Shown in pieces: positions 48,801 through 57,634 of a stretch of DNA of 64,000 nt. A program made the position numbers and the translations under genes. The stretch's first letter is position 1. Every line of letters begins with the position of its first letter. Origin of the DNA: Bacteroidota bacterium (GTDB lineage: Bacteria > Bacteroidota > Bacteroidia > Flavobacteriales_F > PHOS-HE28); the NCBI GenBank assembly GCA_014584605.1, contig JACTMO010000039.1:35639-99638 (forward strand), written 5' to 3'. Under the pieces are notes generated by a model that made no database searches, was not told the DNA's origin, and worked only from the letters and a program-made list of their open reading frames with translations.

Positions 48801-51800
48801 GTTGAGCGGCAGTGTGCTCCAGACCAACGGGCTGCCGAACGACGACTACGATTTCCTGTATGTGGTGCCGGGATCGGGCCAGTGCCCCGACGATACAGCC
48901 GTGGTATCCGTGACCATCGTGCCCCAGCTGGATGCCGGGAGCAACACTTTCCGGACGGTGTGCGGCAACGAGATGGCCTATGACCTGTTCGCGCATCTGA
49001 ACGGAGGACCCGATCCGGGCGGGGTCTGGCTCGATGACGACAACACCAACGCGGTGATCAACGGGCTGTTCAACGCCACCCTGGTGGCCCCGGGCAGCTA
49101 CACCTTCACCTACTTCCTGGATGGCGGCGGTTTCTGTCCGGACGATCAGGCGGTGCTGACCGTGAACGTGGAAGGTGCGCCGGATGCCGGTCTCAGCACC
49201 GACACACTGGTCTGCGGCAACGGTGGCTCCTTCCAGCTCTTCAACGTGCTGGGTGGCACGCCGGATGTGGGCGGTTCATGGAAGTTCAACAACCTGCCGC
49301 ATTCACCCAGCTACAACCCGGTGGTCGATCAGCCCGGGGTCTATCAATATCATGTGGATGGGGACCCGCCCTGCCAGGATGCGGTCGCCACGGTGACGGT
49401 CGGCGAAACAGCCCCGCCGAATGCGGGCACCAGTGGGGCTGCCAGTGTGTGCGAGAGCGATGCGCCGTTCCTGATGACGGATAGCTTGGGCGGAACACCA
49501 GACCTCACCGGCACATGGGCCGATCCGGGCAGCCAGCCGCAGACCAACCTGTTCGTGCCGGGCATCGACCCGGCCGGCGCCTACGTGTACACCGTGGCCG
49601 GGAGCTTTCCGTGCAGCAACGCCTTTGCCGTCCTCACGGTCAACAAGGACCTGGAGCCCAACGCCGGTGGAAATGGCCAGATCACGGCCTGTGACGATGC
49701 GGGGTCCTTCCTGCTGAGCACGGTGCTCACCGGTGCGCCGGATCCGGGTGGCTTCTGGCTGGACCCGAACGGCCAGCCCACCGACGTACTGTTCGACCCC
49801 CAGACGGACGTGGACGGCGACTATACGTATGTGGTACCTTCCTCAGGTGCCTGTGCGGCGGACAGTGCCGTGGCCAGCGTGTTCGTGAACGCCCATGCCA
49901 ACGCCGGTACCAGCACCTCCACCACGGTGTGTGCCACAGGCGGTTCGGTGAACCTCTTTCCCCTGCTGGGCGGTGCGGACAACACCGGCGTTTGGACCAA
50001 CCCGCTGGGGCAGCTCCACGGCGGGGTGTTCAACCCCTTGAACGATCCGCCCGGTGCGTACAAGTACAAGGTCAATGGCGTGGCGCCCTGCCCGGCCGAT
50101 TCGGCCACGGTCATCGTCTCGATCAGCACCCCCAATGCTCCGGGCGTCAGCGCCACCAAGTTGGTATGCTCCACGCAGCCCTGCTTTTCGCTCTTCACCC
50201 AGTTGGGCGGTACACCCTCGCCAGGGGGCGGTTGGAGCGGGCCCAATGGTGCGGATGACGGGGTCTTCTGTCCCGGCCAGGACCCGCCCGGGGTGTATGT
50301 GTACACGGTGAGCGGCCCGCCCCCCTGCCCGGCCATGTCGGCCACGGTCACCGTTGGGGTGAGCGCCAGCGTCAATGCCGGCAACGACGTCACCACGGTG
50401 GTCTGTCGCCCGGGTCCGACGATCAACCTGTTCAACCAGATCACCGGCGGCCCGCAGCCAGGCGGCAACTGGTTGAACCCGGCCAACCAGCCGCATAATG
50501 GCCTCTTCCAGCCGAGCCTGGACGCGGCGGGCGTGTACAAGTACATCCGCACGGCCCAGGCACCATGCGCGAACGATACCGCGCGGGTGACGGTGGTGGT
50601 GAACGATGCGCCGGATGCTGGCGGCAACGGGGTGACGATCGTGTGCGACGACGACGATCCTTTCGCGTTGATCGGTCTGCTCACCGGCAGTCCGGACCTC
50701 AACGGCACCTGGCGGGACCCCAACGGCACTGCGGTGGTCGGCATCTACTTTCCGGGGACGGGCCCGGCGGGGGTCTATACCTATCGCGTGGGCGGTGTGC
50801 AAGCCTGCCCTGCCGACTCCAGCACCGTGACGGTGATCGAGAACCACCAGCCCTGGGCGGGCACCGATGGGGTGGATGAGGTTTGCAGCACCGAGCCGTC
50901 GTTCTCGCTCTTTGCGTTGCTGCAAGGGGGGGCGGAGCCCGGCGGCACCTGGCTGGACCCGGGCAACGGACCGTTCTCGGGCACCTACGTACCAGGCATC
51001 TCTCCCGAAGGGACCTACAGCTATGTCCTGTCCGGCAATGCCCCATGCGTCAACGACACGGCACGGGTGACCATCTTCGAGAACGAGCAGCCCACGCCCG
51101 GGGTGGATGCGGCGCGCATCTTGTGCAGCAACGGTCCGGTGGTCGCCCTGGCCACCCTGCTGAACGGTACACCGGACCCGGGCGGCACCTGGAGCGGGCC
51201 GAACGGTGCGGTGCCCACCGGCAACATCGAGCCAGCCACCGACCCGCCCGGAGCATACGTGTACACGATACCGGCGGCGGCGCCATGCACCACCGTCAGC
51301 GCCACCGTGCAGATCGGCATCGTACCCGCCCCGGATGCCGGTCAATCGGGCGCTCTGCCCGCGTGTGTGGACGCTCCGGCGGTGGACCTGTTCACCGGCC
51401 TCGGAGGTTCACCACAGCCGGGCGGCACCTGGACGAACAACAGCGGCCAGGGCACCTTGAACGGATCTGTTTGGAACGCGGCCGGCGTGCCCACCGGCAG
51501 TTACACCTTCACCTACACGGTGACCGGAACAGCCCCGTGCGATCCGGCCTCGGCCACGGTCACCGTACAGGTGGTGCAGGGGTTGGATGCCGGAGATGAC
51601 AGTGCGGCCGATGTGTGTGAGAGCGAGAGCCTGGTGCTGCTCTTCAACCTGCTCCAAGGTTCGCCGCAGCCCGGTGGAAGCTGGACGGACGTTGGCAACT
51701 CGGGGGCCATGGCCAACGGGGTGTTCAACGCCACCCTGGCGGGTGTGGGCACCTGGCCGTTCGACTACATCCTGGCCCCTTCGTCCACCTGTGAGGGCGA

Positions 51801-54087
51801 CACGGCGCACCTGGTGGTGTCCGTGCTGGAGGGACCCAATGCGGGTTGCTCCAGCACCCAAACGGTGTGCGACAACGCCAACCCCTTCCTGCTGGTGCAA
51901 TTCTTGGGCAACGGGTGCAGCCCCGATGCCAACGGCACATGGACGGGGCCGGGCGGGCAGGTCCACAGCGGACAATTCGACCCGGCGGTGGACAGCTCCG
52001 GGGTGTACACCTATACCGTGCCCGCCATCGGCAATTGTCCGCAGGCCCAAGCCACCGTGACCATGACGGTGGAGGAGGCGCCGTATGCCGGACCGGACAC
52101 CACCCTCAGCGTTTGCTCCGACGGTGGTCTGGTGGCCCTGATCGGATTGCTTCCCGGTGCCGATACGGATGGTGCGTGGCTGGCCCCGGGCAACGTGCCG
52201 TACAGCGGCATCTATAATCCCGCGATCCACAACCCGGGGCTGTACGTGTACAACGTGCAGGGTTCGCTGTTCTGTTTCCCCGACCAGGCCACGGTGACCA
52301 TCACCGAGAACCAGGCGGTGAACGCTGGATGGGACAATGCCGTGTCCGTGTGCTCCTCCCAGGCACCGTTCAACATGACCGGTCAGCTCGGCGGAACCCC
52401 GATGCCGGGCGGTGAATGGTTCGATCCCAATGGGCTACCGCTGGGCACGGCCATCTACGACCCATCGGTGAACGGTTCCGGCAACTACCAGTACGTGATC
52501 GAAGGGCTGGGCGCGTGTGCCGACGATACGGCCACCCTGGTGGTGAACGAGGTGCCGGAACCCCAGGCCGGCACCGGCCTCACCCTGCCGGTGTGTGTGA
52601 CGGAAGCGGCCCAGAACCTCTTCGAGGGCCTGCAAGGGCCTTACGACACAGGCGGTGTCTGGTCCGATCCGGGCGCCACCGGAGCGCTCACCGACAGTCT
52701 GTTCAATGCCACGGTCACCGGCCTGGGCACATTCAGCTTCGTGTACACGGTGACCGGCACCAGCCCCTGCCCGAGCGACCAGACCACGGTGACCGTGGAG
52801 GTTTCCGCCGGCATCGATATCGGTACGGGTGCCATCGACACCATCTGCGGCAACGGGCCTTACGACCTGTTCAATTCCCTGCCGGCGGGCACGGTGCAAA
52901 CGGGCACCTGGACGGACGGTATCGGCACGGGCCAGCTGAACGGATCGATCCTGCAGGCCGATCAACTGCCCACCGGGGTCAACTATCCCTTCACCTATGA
53001 AGTGCAGACGGCCGCCTGCGGCCTGGTGTCGGTGGGTGTGATCATCCATGTGGAGGCGGCCCCGGATGCCGGGGAGGACACCACGGTGCAGACCTGCGCC
53101 AACGCCGGAACGATGGACCTCTTCGCGGCGCTATCCGGCAACCCGCAGGCCGGAGGCACCTGGACGGACCCGCTTGGCGCTGCTCACGACGGCAGCTTCC
53201 AGACGGGGGTGGACCCGCCGGGCACATACACCTACACCGTGGATGGCGGGTTCGCGTGCCCCCTGGCGACCGCTGCGGTGCATGTGATCGTGAACCAGCC
53301 GGCCAGCGTTGGCACGGACAGCAGCGCCACACTGTGCAACACCGACACCGCCTTCGTGCTGTTCGAAGCCCTGGGCGGGGACCCGGCCGCCGGCGGCACC
53401 TGGACCGAGCTGAACAGCAGCGGGGCGGTGGGCGACGGCGTGCTGAACAGCACCTTGTTGGGGCCGGGGACCTACGGATTCCAGTACACCGTGCAGGTGC
53501 CGGGCTGTGCAGCCAGTTCGGCCGTGGTCACGATGACCCTCCAGGAAGGCGTGGCGGTGGGTGAACTGACACGGATCTGCAATGAGGAGGACCGCACCTA
53601 TGTCGTACACTTCACCTTGAGCGGTGGCGATCCGGCCACGTACAGCGTCAGCGGGCTGGAGGGCACGCTGTCCACCACGGCACCGTACGTGTTCATCAGC
53701 ACACCCCTGATCACGAGCGCGGGCTTCTCCTGCACGGTCACGGATGCGAACAACTGCACACCGCAGCTGGTGGAGGGGGTGAGCCCATGCGCGTTCGAGG
53801 ACGATGTCTTCGTGCCCGAACTCTTCTCCCCGAACGGTGATGGCGTGAACGAGACCTTCCAGCTGCCGGGCATCGAGGGTTGGCCGGGCAATACCGTGGC
53901 CATCTTCAATCGCTGGGGCGATGAGGTGTACAGCGCCGCCGGCTATGACAACCGGACGGTGGTTTGGGACGGCACTTCGGAGCGCGCAGGGCTGGCCGGT
54001 CCGCTGCCGAGCGGCACCTACTACTATGTGATCGAGCTGGGCGATGGCCGCACCCCGTTGAAAGGCTACGTGTACCTGAACCGATGA
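45820..54087 (+). CDS. Giant PNAG/PDAG-repeat surface protein with T9SS type B C-terminal domain
   Basis: About 2755-aa exported protein. Signal peptide (ILALCMALGAVLLDPAPARAQ), a CUB-like domain (about 35-150: QSCSGEFQDSGG...DQLFIHDG), then about 30 tandem modules of about 75-85 aa (about 154-2577), each opening with PDAG/PNAG...VC.....F.L...LGG and containing GG.W.(D/G)P..... (Y)TYTV.G..PC. The gliding motility-type C-terminal domain begins about residue 2662 (LFSPNGDGVNETFQ, IFNRWGDEVY, WDGTSER). The repeats look like PKD/Ig-like sandwiches, but I do not recognise the family. GTG 45820 gives the signal peptide; an in-frame GTG at 45784 is possible. The PorP/SprF following it overlaps by 4 bp. 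Confidence 0.88.
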   Translation: MVRRSTPYPILALCMALGAVLLDPAPARAQTFVMGNAAWQSCSGEFQDSGGAGGPYGHNEDLTATLCPANGAGSGSNVSVTFTTWAVEAGTADQLFIHDGTSTTDPLLATGNGNTSLLGQVITASSPSGCLTFHWVSDGANALAGWTATIGPAPDAGSSTGVTVCDTDAPFDLFAALGGSPDAGGAWTDPSNAPHGSSFDPGSDPPGAYTYTVSAGGGCPPATATVSVTVNAQPDAGVSTTTDICSNDAPFSLFALLGPTADAGGSWTGPGGPHPATFTPGVSAAGLYTYTIPGLPPCVDATATVTVNQQTAPEAGGDRSITVCSNDAAFSLTGQLNGTPDAGGQWVGPAGPIPGDLFDPAVGPAGVWTYTVPGTPPCADASAQLTITIRQAPDVGSSRTVVVCSTHGSFALVDSLGGTPDLNGSWTDPGNAVFNGTFIPGTSTPGTYTYTVTGQPPCVPATATVTVQLVVAPDAGTNATLQLCSTDGTVSLFNELGGTPDAGGSWTAPNAQPFDGTFDPGSDAPGIYTYTVQGQAPCADASSTVTIGVTPAPNAGSPGSAWVCSTDGVFELLDSLGGSPALNGTWTDPNSVVVPSGTYVPGTSLPGLYTYTVTGLAPCANAVATVDVDGSTAPNAGTSTALTVCSDDPVVDLLALLAGADPGGAWTDPGNQPHTGQYDPATDPGGTYTYTVNGTPPCADATATVQITRRIAPRAGTDGSITVCSNTGTFALLSVLGGSPMATGVWTDPNGVPVPSGDHIPGQSPVGTYRYVVSGVAPCVNDTAYATVSVVQAPNAGINGDTLVCGNGSSFALSLVLQGPFDGNGSWSGPGLDPHGPIYDPQVDVPDVYTYTVPGTPPCANATAAVIVQEVAPPNAGADSTITVCSNAPAFSLFDKLAGTPAPGGAWTGPGGAMNGTFIPGTSTAGQYTYAVSGTAPCAAASATVTVVVNNAPVAGGDGAATVCTNSGALDLFTLLQPPYTAGGTWTDVDGTGQLSGSVLQTNGLPNDDYDFLYVVPGSGQCPDDTAVVSVTIVPQLDAGSNTFRTVCGNEMAYDLFAHLNGGPDPGGVWLDDDNTNAVINGLFNATLVAPGSYTFTYFLDGGGFCPDDQAVLTVNVEGAPDAGLSTDTLVCGNGGSFQLFNVLGGTPDVGGSWKFNNLPHSPSYNPVVDQPGVYQYHVDGDPPCQDAVATVTVGETAPPNAGTSGAASVCESDAPFLMTDSLGGTPDLTGTWADPGSQPQTNLFVPGIDPAGAYVYTVAGSFPCSNAFAVLTVNKDLEPNAGGNGQITACDDAGSFLLSTVLTGAPDPGGFWLDPNGQPTDVLFDPQTDVDGDYTYVVPSSGACAADSAVASVFVNAHANAGTSTSTTVCATGGSVNLFPLLGGADNTGVWTNPLGQLHGGVFNPLNDPPGAYKYKVNGVAPCPADSATVIVSISTPNAPGVSATKLVCSTQPCFSLFTQLGGTPSPGGGWSGPNGADDGVFCPGQDPPGVYVYTVSGPPPCPAMSATVTVGVSASVNAGNDVTTVVCRPGPTINLFNQITGGPQPGGNWLNPANQPHNGLFQPSLDAAGVYKYIRTAQAPCANDTARVTVVVNDAPDAGGNGVTIVCDDDDPFALIGLLTGSPDLNGTWRDPNGTAVVGIYFPGTGPAGVYTYRVGGVQACPADSSTVTVIENHQPWAGTDGVDEVCSTEPSFSLFALLQGGAEPGGTWLDPGNGPFSGTYVPGISPEGTYSYVLSGNAPCVNDTARVTIFENEQPTPGVDAARILCSNGPVVALATLLNGTPDPGGTWSGPNGAVPTGNIEPATDPPGAYVYTIPAAAPCTTVSATVQIGIVPAPDAGQSGALPACVDAPAVDLFTGLGGSPQPGGTWTNNSGQGTLNGSVWNAAGVPTGSYTFTYTVTGTAPCDPASATVTVQVVQGLDAGDDSAADVCESESLVLLFNLLQGSPQPGGSWTDVGNSGAMANGVFNATLAGVGTWPFDYILAPSSTCEGDTAHLVVSVLEGPNAGCSSTQTVCDNANPFLLVQFLGNGCSPDANGTWTGPGGQVHSGQFDPAVDSSGVYTYTVPAIGNCPQAQATVTMTVEEAPYAGPDTTLSVCSDGGLVALIGLLPGADTDGAWLAPGNVPYSGIYNPAIHNPGLYVYNVQGSLFCFPDQATVTITENQAVNAGWDNAVSVCSSQAPFNMTGQLGGTPMPGGEWFDPNGLPLGTAIYDPSVNGSGNYQYVIEGLGACADDTATLVVNEVPEPQAGTGLTLPVCVTEAAQNLFEGLQGPYDTGGVWSDPGATGALTDSLFNATVTGLGTFSFVYTVTGTSPCPSDQTTVTVEVSAGIDIGTGAIDTICGNGPYDLFNSLPAGTVQTGTWTDGIGTGQLNGSILQADQLPTGVNYPFTYEVQTAACGLVSVGVIIHVEAAPDAGEDTTVQTCANAGTMDLFAALSGNPQAGGTWTDPLGAAHDGSFQTGVDPPGTYTYTVDGGFACPLATAAVHVIVNQPASVGTDSSATLCNTDTAFVLFEALGGDPAAGGTWTELNSSGAVGDGVLNSTLLGPGTYGFQYTVQVPGCAASSAVVTMTLQEGVAVGELTRICNEEDRTYVVHFTLSGGDPATYSVSGLEGTLSTTAPYVFISTPLITSAGFSCTVTDANNCTPQLVEGVSPCAFEDDVFVPELFSPNGDGVNETFQLPGIEGWPGNTVAIFNRWGDEVYSAAGYDNRTVVWDGTSERAGLAGPLPSGTYYYVIELGDGRTPLKGYVYLNR
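46279..53550 (+). repeat. PNAG/PDAG-module coding array, about 30 units
   Basis: In-frame tandem repeats of about 230-260 bp, each coding P(D/N)AG...VC......F.L...L.G and G.(W)...P.G.Y.YTV.G..PC. Two modules near the middle and end (around 48710-48920, 51420-51590) have a variant ending with a longer spacer. Confidence 0.85.
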
Positions 54088-55016
54088 GCGAACGCCTCCT
54101 CACCCGGGCCTTGCCGTTGCTGTTCCTGCTGGGGGCGGTGAGCGGACGCGTCCGGGCCCAGCAGGACCCGCTGTACAGCCAGTACATGTTCAACACACTG
54201 GCCTTCAACCCGGGCTATGCCGGCAGTGCCGATGTGTTCACCGTGATGGCCCTCACGCGCCACCAGTGGGTGGGCTTCGAGGGGGCGCCCAGCACGCAGA
54301 CCCTCACCCTGCACTCGCCTTTGCCTGTCGGCGGGTTGGCGCTGGGCGGCACGGTGCTGCACGACCGGGTCGGGCCGGTGCGGCAAACGGGCGCTTTCCT
54401 GGACGTGGCCTACCGCATCCGCACCGGCGCGCACACCCGGCTGGCCTTTGGCCTGAAGGGCGGTGTGAACCTCTTCCAGGCCGACCTGGCGGGCCTCAGC
54501 ACCGTGGAGACCGACCCCTCGGCGGCCAGCATCAGCAGCAAGATGCTGCCCAACTTCGGCTTCGGCATCTTCTGGCACGCCCCGCGCTGGTACGTGGGCC
54601 TTTCGGCACCCAAGCTGCTGGAGAACACCCTCACCGAGGCCCAGAGCGCCGTGGTGACCACCGCCAAGGAGGACCGGCACTACTTCCTGCTGGGCGGAGC
54701 GGTGTTCGACCTGGGGCACGATGTGAAGCTCAAGCCCTCGGTGATGCTGCGGGCGGTGGCCGGTGCACCGCTCTCGCTGGACGTGAACCTCAACCTGTTG
54801 TTGCGCGAGCGCATCTGGCTGGGGGGCATGTACCGCCTGGGCAACGCCTTCGGCGTGATGGCGCAGTACCGTTTCAATGAACAGTTGAGCGCCGGCTATG
54901 CGTTCGATCTCACCACGACACGGGTGGGCGCGTACAACGCCGGTACGCACGAGGTGATGTTGAGCTACGACCTGCAGTTCACCAAAGGACGTACCATCTC
55001 CCCGCGCTACTTCTGA
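54084..55016 (+). CDS. PorP/SprF-family outer-membrane protein (third)
   Basis: 310-aa PorP/SprF barrel: signal peptide (LPLLFLLGAVSGRVRAQ), QDPLYSQYMFNTLAFNPGYAGS, RHQWVGFEGAPSTQTL, and C-terminal LSAGYAFDLTTTRVGAYNAGTHEVMLSYDL. It is the closest of the three to the family consensus. The start (54084) overlaps the giant repeat cargo's stop (ATGA), so it probably serves that cargo; the PorE-like gene follows 4 bp later. Confidence 0.9.
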   Translation: MSERLLTRALPLLFLLGAVSGRVRAQQDPLYSQYMFNTLAFNPGYAGSADVFTVMALTRHQWVGFEGAPSTQTLTLHSPLPVGGLALGGTVLHDRVGPVRQTGAFLDVAYRIRTGAHTRLAFGLKGGVNLFQADLAGLSTVETDPSAASISSKMLPNFGFGIFWHAPRWYVGLSAPKLLENTLTEAQSAVVTTAKEDRHYFLLGGAVFDLGHDVKLKPSVMLRAVAGAPLSLDVNLNLLLRERIWLGGMYRLGNAFGVMAQYRFNEQLSAGYAFDLTTTRVGAYNAGTHEVMLSYDLQFTKGRTISPRYF

Positions 55017-55020
55017 TCCG

Positions 55021-57219
55021 ATGGGCACCATCCGCCGCCTCCTTCCCCTGCTCCTCCCGCTGCTGCTGGCGGGCCGGGTGCTGGCGCAGGGCAGTGCCGA
55101 TGCGCACATCCGGGCGGGCGATCAATACTTCGCGCAGCTGGCCTATGCCCTGGCCGAAAAGGAGTACCGGACCGCGGCCGACCTGGGGGCGGTGAACGAG
55201 CATGTCTCCAAACGCCTGGCCGAATGCAGCATGAAGCTGGGCAACACCGAGGAGGCCGGGCGGTGGTACGCCATCGTGGTCAAGTTCCTCAACCGGGAAC
55301 CGCGCGACCTGTACGCCTACGCCCAGGCCCTCAAGAGCAACGGCGAGTATGAGCTGGCCGAGGAATGGATGGACCGCTACCTGGCCACACGGCCGCAGGA
55401 TGGCGGAGCGCAGCGCAGCAACATCACCAGTTTCGCCCGGAAGTTCAACGAGGAGCAGGACCGCTTCACCATCACGTCGCTGGGCATCAACACACGCTGG
55501 ACGGACATGGCCGCCACCTGGTGCGGTACCGACCAGGTGATCTTCGCCAGCAGCCGGAACGAGAAGGTGGGCATAAGGCGTCGCGCCGCATGGAACGATC
55601 AGCCATTCCTCGACCTGTACCGCGCGTACCGGGATGCCGACGGAACGCTGGGCGACCCGGTGCGGCTGGAGGGCAAGGCCAACAGCGCGTTGCACGATGG
55701 CCCTGCGGTGTGCAGCGCCGATGGCGGCACCCTGTACATCACGCGCAACAGTTCCGCGCGCAGTCGCAAGGGCATCACCCGCCTGGGCATCTACCGGGCG
55801 CACCGGGATGGGTCCTCCTGGGGAGGGGTGGACCCCTTCCTGTACAACAACAGCGAGTGCTCGGTCGGCCATCCGGCGCTGAGCCCCGATGGAAAGCGGC
55901 TCTTTTTCGTGAGCGACATGCCCGGCGGACTGGGCGGCAGCGACATCTACGTGTGCCGCGACCTGGGAGGGCAATGGGGCGAGCCCGAGAACCTGGGCCC
56001 CTCGGTCAACACCCCGTACAACGAGATGACGCCCTTCATCGCCGCCGACGGCACCTTGTACTTCAGCAGCGATGGGCATCCCGGGCTGGGCGGACTGGAC
56101 GTCTTCGCCGCCGTGCCAGGTGCCGGTGATCGCTTCACCACGGCGATGAACGTGGGCGCTCCGCTCAACGGGCCCAAGGACGACCACTCCTTCATCATCG
56201 ACGCGGCGGGCAGGCACGGCTACTTCAGCAGCAACCGTCCGGGCGGCATGGGCGATGACGACATCTACGCCTTCACCATGCACCGGCCCCTGGAGCAGCG
56301 GTTCCTGTGCACCGGCACGGTGATCGACGATGAGAGCGGCACGCCGGTGCCCGATGTGGCCGTGGAGCTGCAGGACATGGGCGGCACCGTGCTGGCCACC
56401 ACCAGCACCGATGCGCGCGGCGAGTATTCCTTCGGGGTGCAGAAGGACAAGGAGTACCGCGTGGTGGTGCGCATGAAGGGCCGCTACGAGGGCAGCCAGC
56501 ACCTGAGCACCGAGCGCATCGAAGACCAGCAGATCGCGGCGCGGGACATCCACCTGGTGCCCGATGCCGGCGTGTGGATGCGTGGCGCGGTGCGATACAA
56601 GGACCGCCTGGGCTTCATTCAGGGCATGACGGTGAGCGTGGTGAACCTCAGCAGCTTCTACTCCGAGAGCCAGGTCACCGGCGAGGGGGGCGATTTCAGC
56701 TTCCGGCTGCAGCCCAACGAGGAGTTCGAGGTGCTGTTCGAAAAGGCCGGATACTACAGCCGCAGCGTGCCGCTGTCGTCCATCGGCATCCGCAACGGGG
56801 TCATCGACCTCAACGGGGCCTACGACCTGAGCTTCGAGCCCGTGGAGCTTGGGCGCCCGGTGCGGCTCAAGTTCGTCAAGTGGGCCGATGAGCGGAGCAC
56901 GACGCTGGACCCGCTGGCGCGCACCGAGCTGGACCAGCTGGCCGAGCGGCTCAAGGTGAACCCGACGCTGCTCGTGGAGCTGGCCGTGCACGACGATGCG
57001 CGCGGCGATGCCGATGCGCGGATGAAGCTCACCCAACGGCGGGCCCAGGCGGTGGTGGACCACCTGGTGTCCAAGGGCGTGCCCAAGGACCGCCTGACGG
57101 CCAAGGGCTATGGCGGCACACGCCTTGTGAACCATTGCGTGCCCGGGGTGCAATGCACCGAGGCCGAACATGCCGAGAACCGCCGGGTGGAATACACCGT
57201 CACCGCGATACGACCCTGA
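55021..57219 (+). CDS. PorE-like OmpA-family protein (TPR, propeller, OmpA)
   Basis: 732-aa periplasmic/outer-membrane-associated protein. Signal peptide (LLLPLLLAGRVLAQ), TPR-like helices (about 25-140), a beta-propeller of PD40/WD40-like repeats (about 165-420: SPDGKRLFFVSDMPGGLGGSD, FIDAAGRHGYFSSNRPGGMGDDD), two carboxypeptidase-regulatory-like domains (about 429-505 and 520-600), and an OmpA-like peptidoglycan-binding domain (about 620-732: LTQRRAQAVVDHL, ENRRVEYTV). That order matches PorE of Porphyromonas, which tethers the T9SS to peptidoglycan, so it may anchor the PorP/SprF system here. Confidence 0.85.
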   Translation: MGTIRRLLPLLLPLLLAGRVLAQGSADAHIRAGDQYFAQLAYALAEKEYRTAADLGAVNEHVSKRLAECSMKLGNTEEAGRWYAIVVKFLNREPRDLYAYAQALKSNGEYELAEEWMDRYLATRPQDGGAQRSNITSFARKFNEEQDRFTITSLGINTRWTDMAATWCGTDQVIFASSRNEKVGIRRRAAWNDQPFLDLYRAYRDADGTLGDPVRLEGKANSALHDGPAVCSADGGTLYITRNSSARSRKGITRLGIYRAHRDGSSWGGVDPFLYNNSECSVGHPALSPDGKRLFFVSDMPGGLGGSDIYVCRDLGGQWGEPENLGPSVNTPYNEMTPFIAADGTLYFSSDGHPGLGGLDVFAAVPGAGDRFTTAMNVGAPLNGPKDDHSFIIDAAGRHGYFSSNRPGGMGDDDIYAFTMHRPLEQRFLCTGTVIDDESGTPVPDVAVELQDMGGTVLATTSTDARGEYSFGVQKDKEYRVVVRMKGRYEGSQHLSTERIEDQQIAARDIHLVPDAGVWMRGAVRYKDRLGFIQGMTVSVVNLSSFYSESQVTGEGGDFSFRLQPNEEFEVLFEKAGYYSRSVPLSSIGIRNGVIDLNGAYDLSFEPVELGRPVRLKFVKWADERSTTLDPLARTELDQLAERLKVNPTLLVELAVHDDARGDADARMKLTQRRAQAVVDHLVSKGVPKDRLTAKGYGGTRLVNHCVPGVQCTEAEHAENRRVEYTVTAIRP

Positions 57220-57223
57220 TCCC

Positions 57224-57634
57224 ATGAAGACCTTCAGCCGCCTTTTCCTGATCCTGTCCGTGCTCCTTACAATGGGTGCCTTCGCCCAGGAGGCCGGGGT
57301 GGAGTGCGACCCCGCACGTTTCGCCAAGCTCATGGCCGAGCGGCCCGGGCAGGTGCTGGACGTGCGCACGCCCGAGGAATGGGCTTCGGGCGTGATCGCC
57401 GGGGCGCGCTTCATCGACTTCAACGCCGGAGGGTTCAAGGCCGCCGCACCCACCCAGTTGGACAAGGCCAGGCCGGTGTACGTCTATTGCGCGGCCGGAG
57501 GCCGCAGCTACCGGGCCAGCAAGCAGCTCAAGGAGCTCGGCTTCACCGAGGTGTACGACCTGGTGGGCGGTATGGAGGCGTGGCGAGAGGCGGGCCTGCC
57601 CACGGTGGCCTACGTCAAGGACGCGAAGCGATAG
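57224..57634 (+). CDS. Exported rhodanese-domain protein
   Basis: 136 aa with a signal peptide (LFLILSVLLTMGAFAQ) and one rhodanese domain. The active site is YVYCAAGGRSYRASKQL with the catalytic Cys in YCAAGGRS; DVRTPEEWASGVIAGARFID precedes it. Such periplasmic proteins carry sulphur or serve redox roles; nothing links it to T9SS except position. Ends convergently with a polysaccharide deacetylase, with a 25-bp overlap. Confidence 0.88.
   Translation: MKTFSRLFLILSVLLTMGAFAQEAGVECDPARFAKLMAERPGQVLDVRTPEEWASGVIAGARFIDFNAGGFKAAAPTQLDKARPVYVYCAAGGRSYRASKQLKELGFTEVYDLVGGMEAWREAGLPTVAYVKDAKR

Noticed and set aside
36183..53550. Regular repeats that could be read as a CRISPR array
   Set aside because: Units are about 225-260 bp, in frame, diverged, and coding for Cys-containing domains; there are no short identical repeats with unique spacers.
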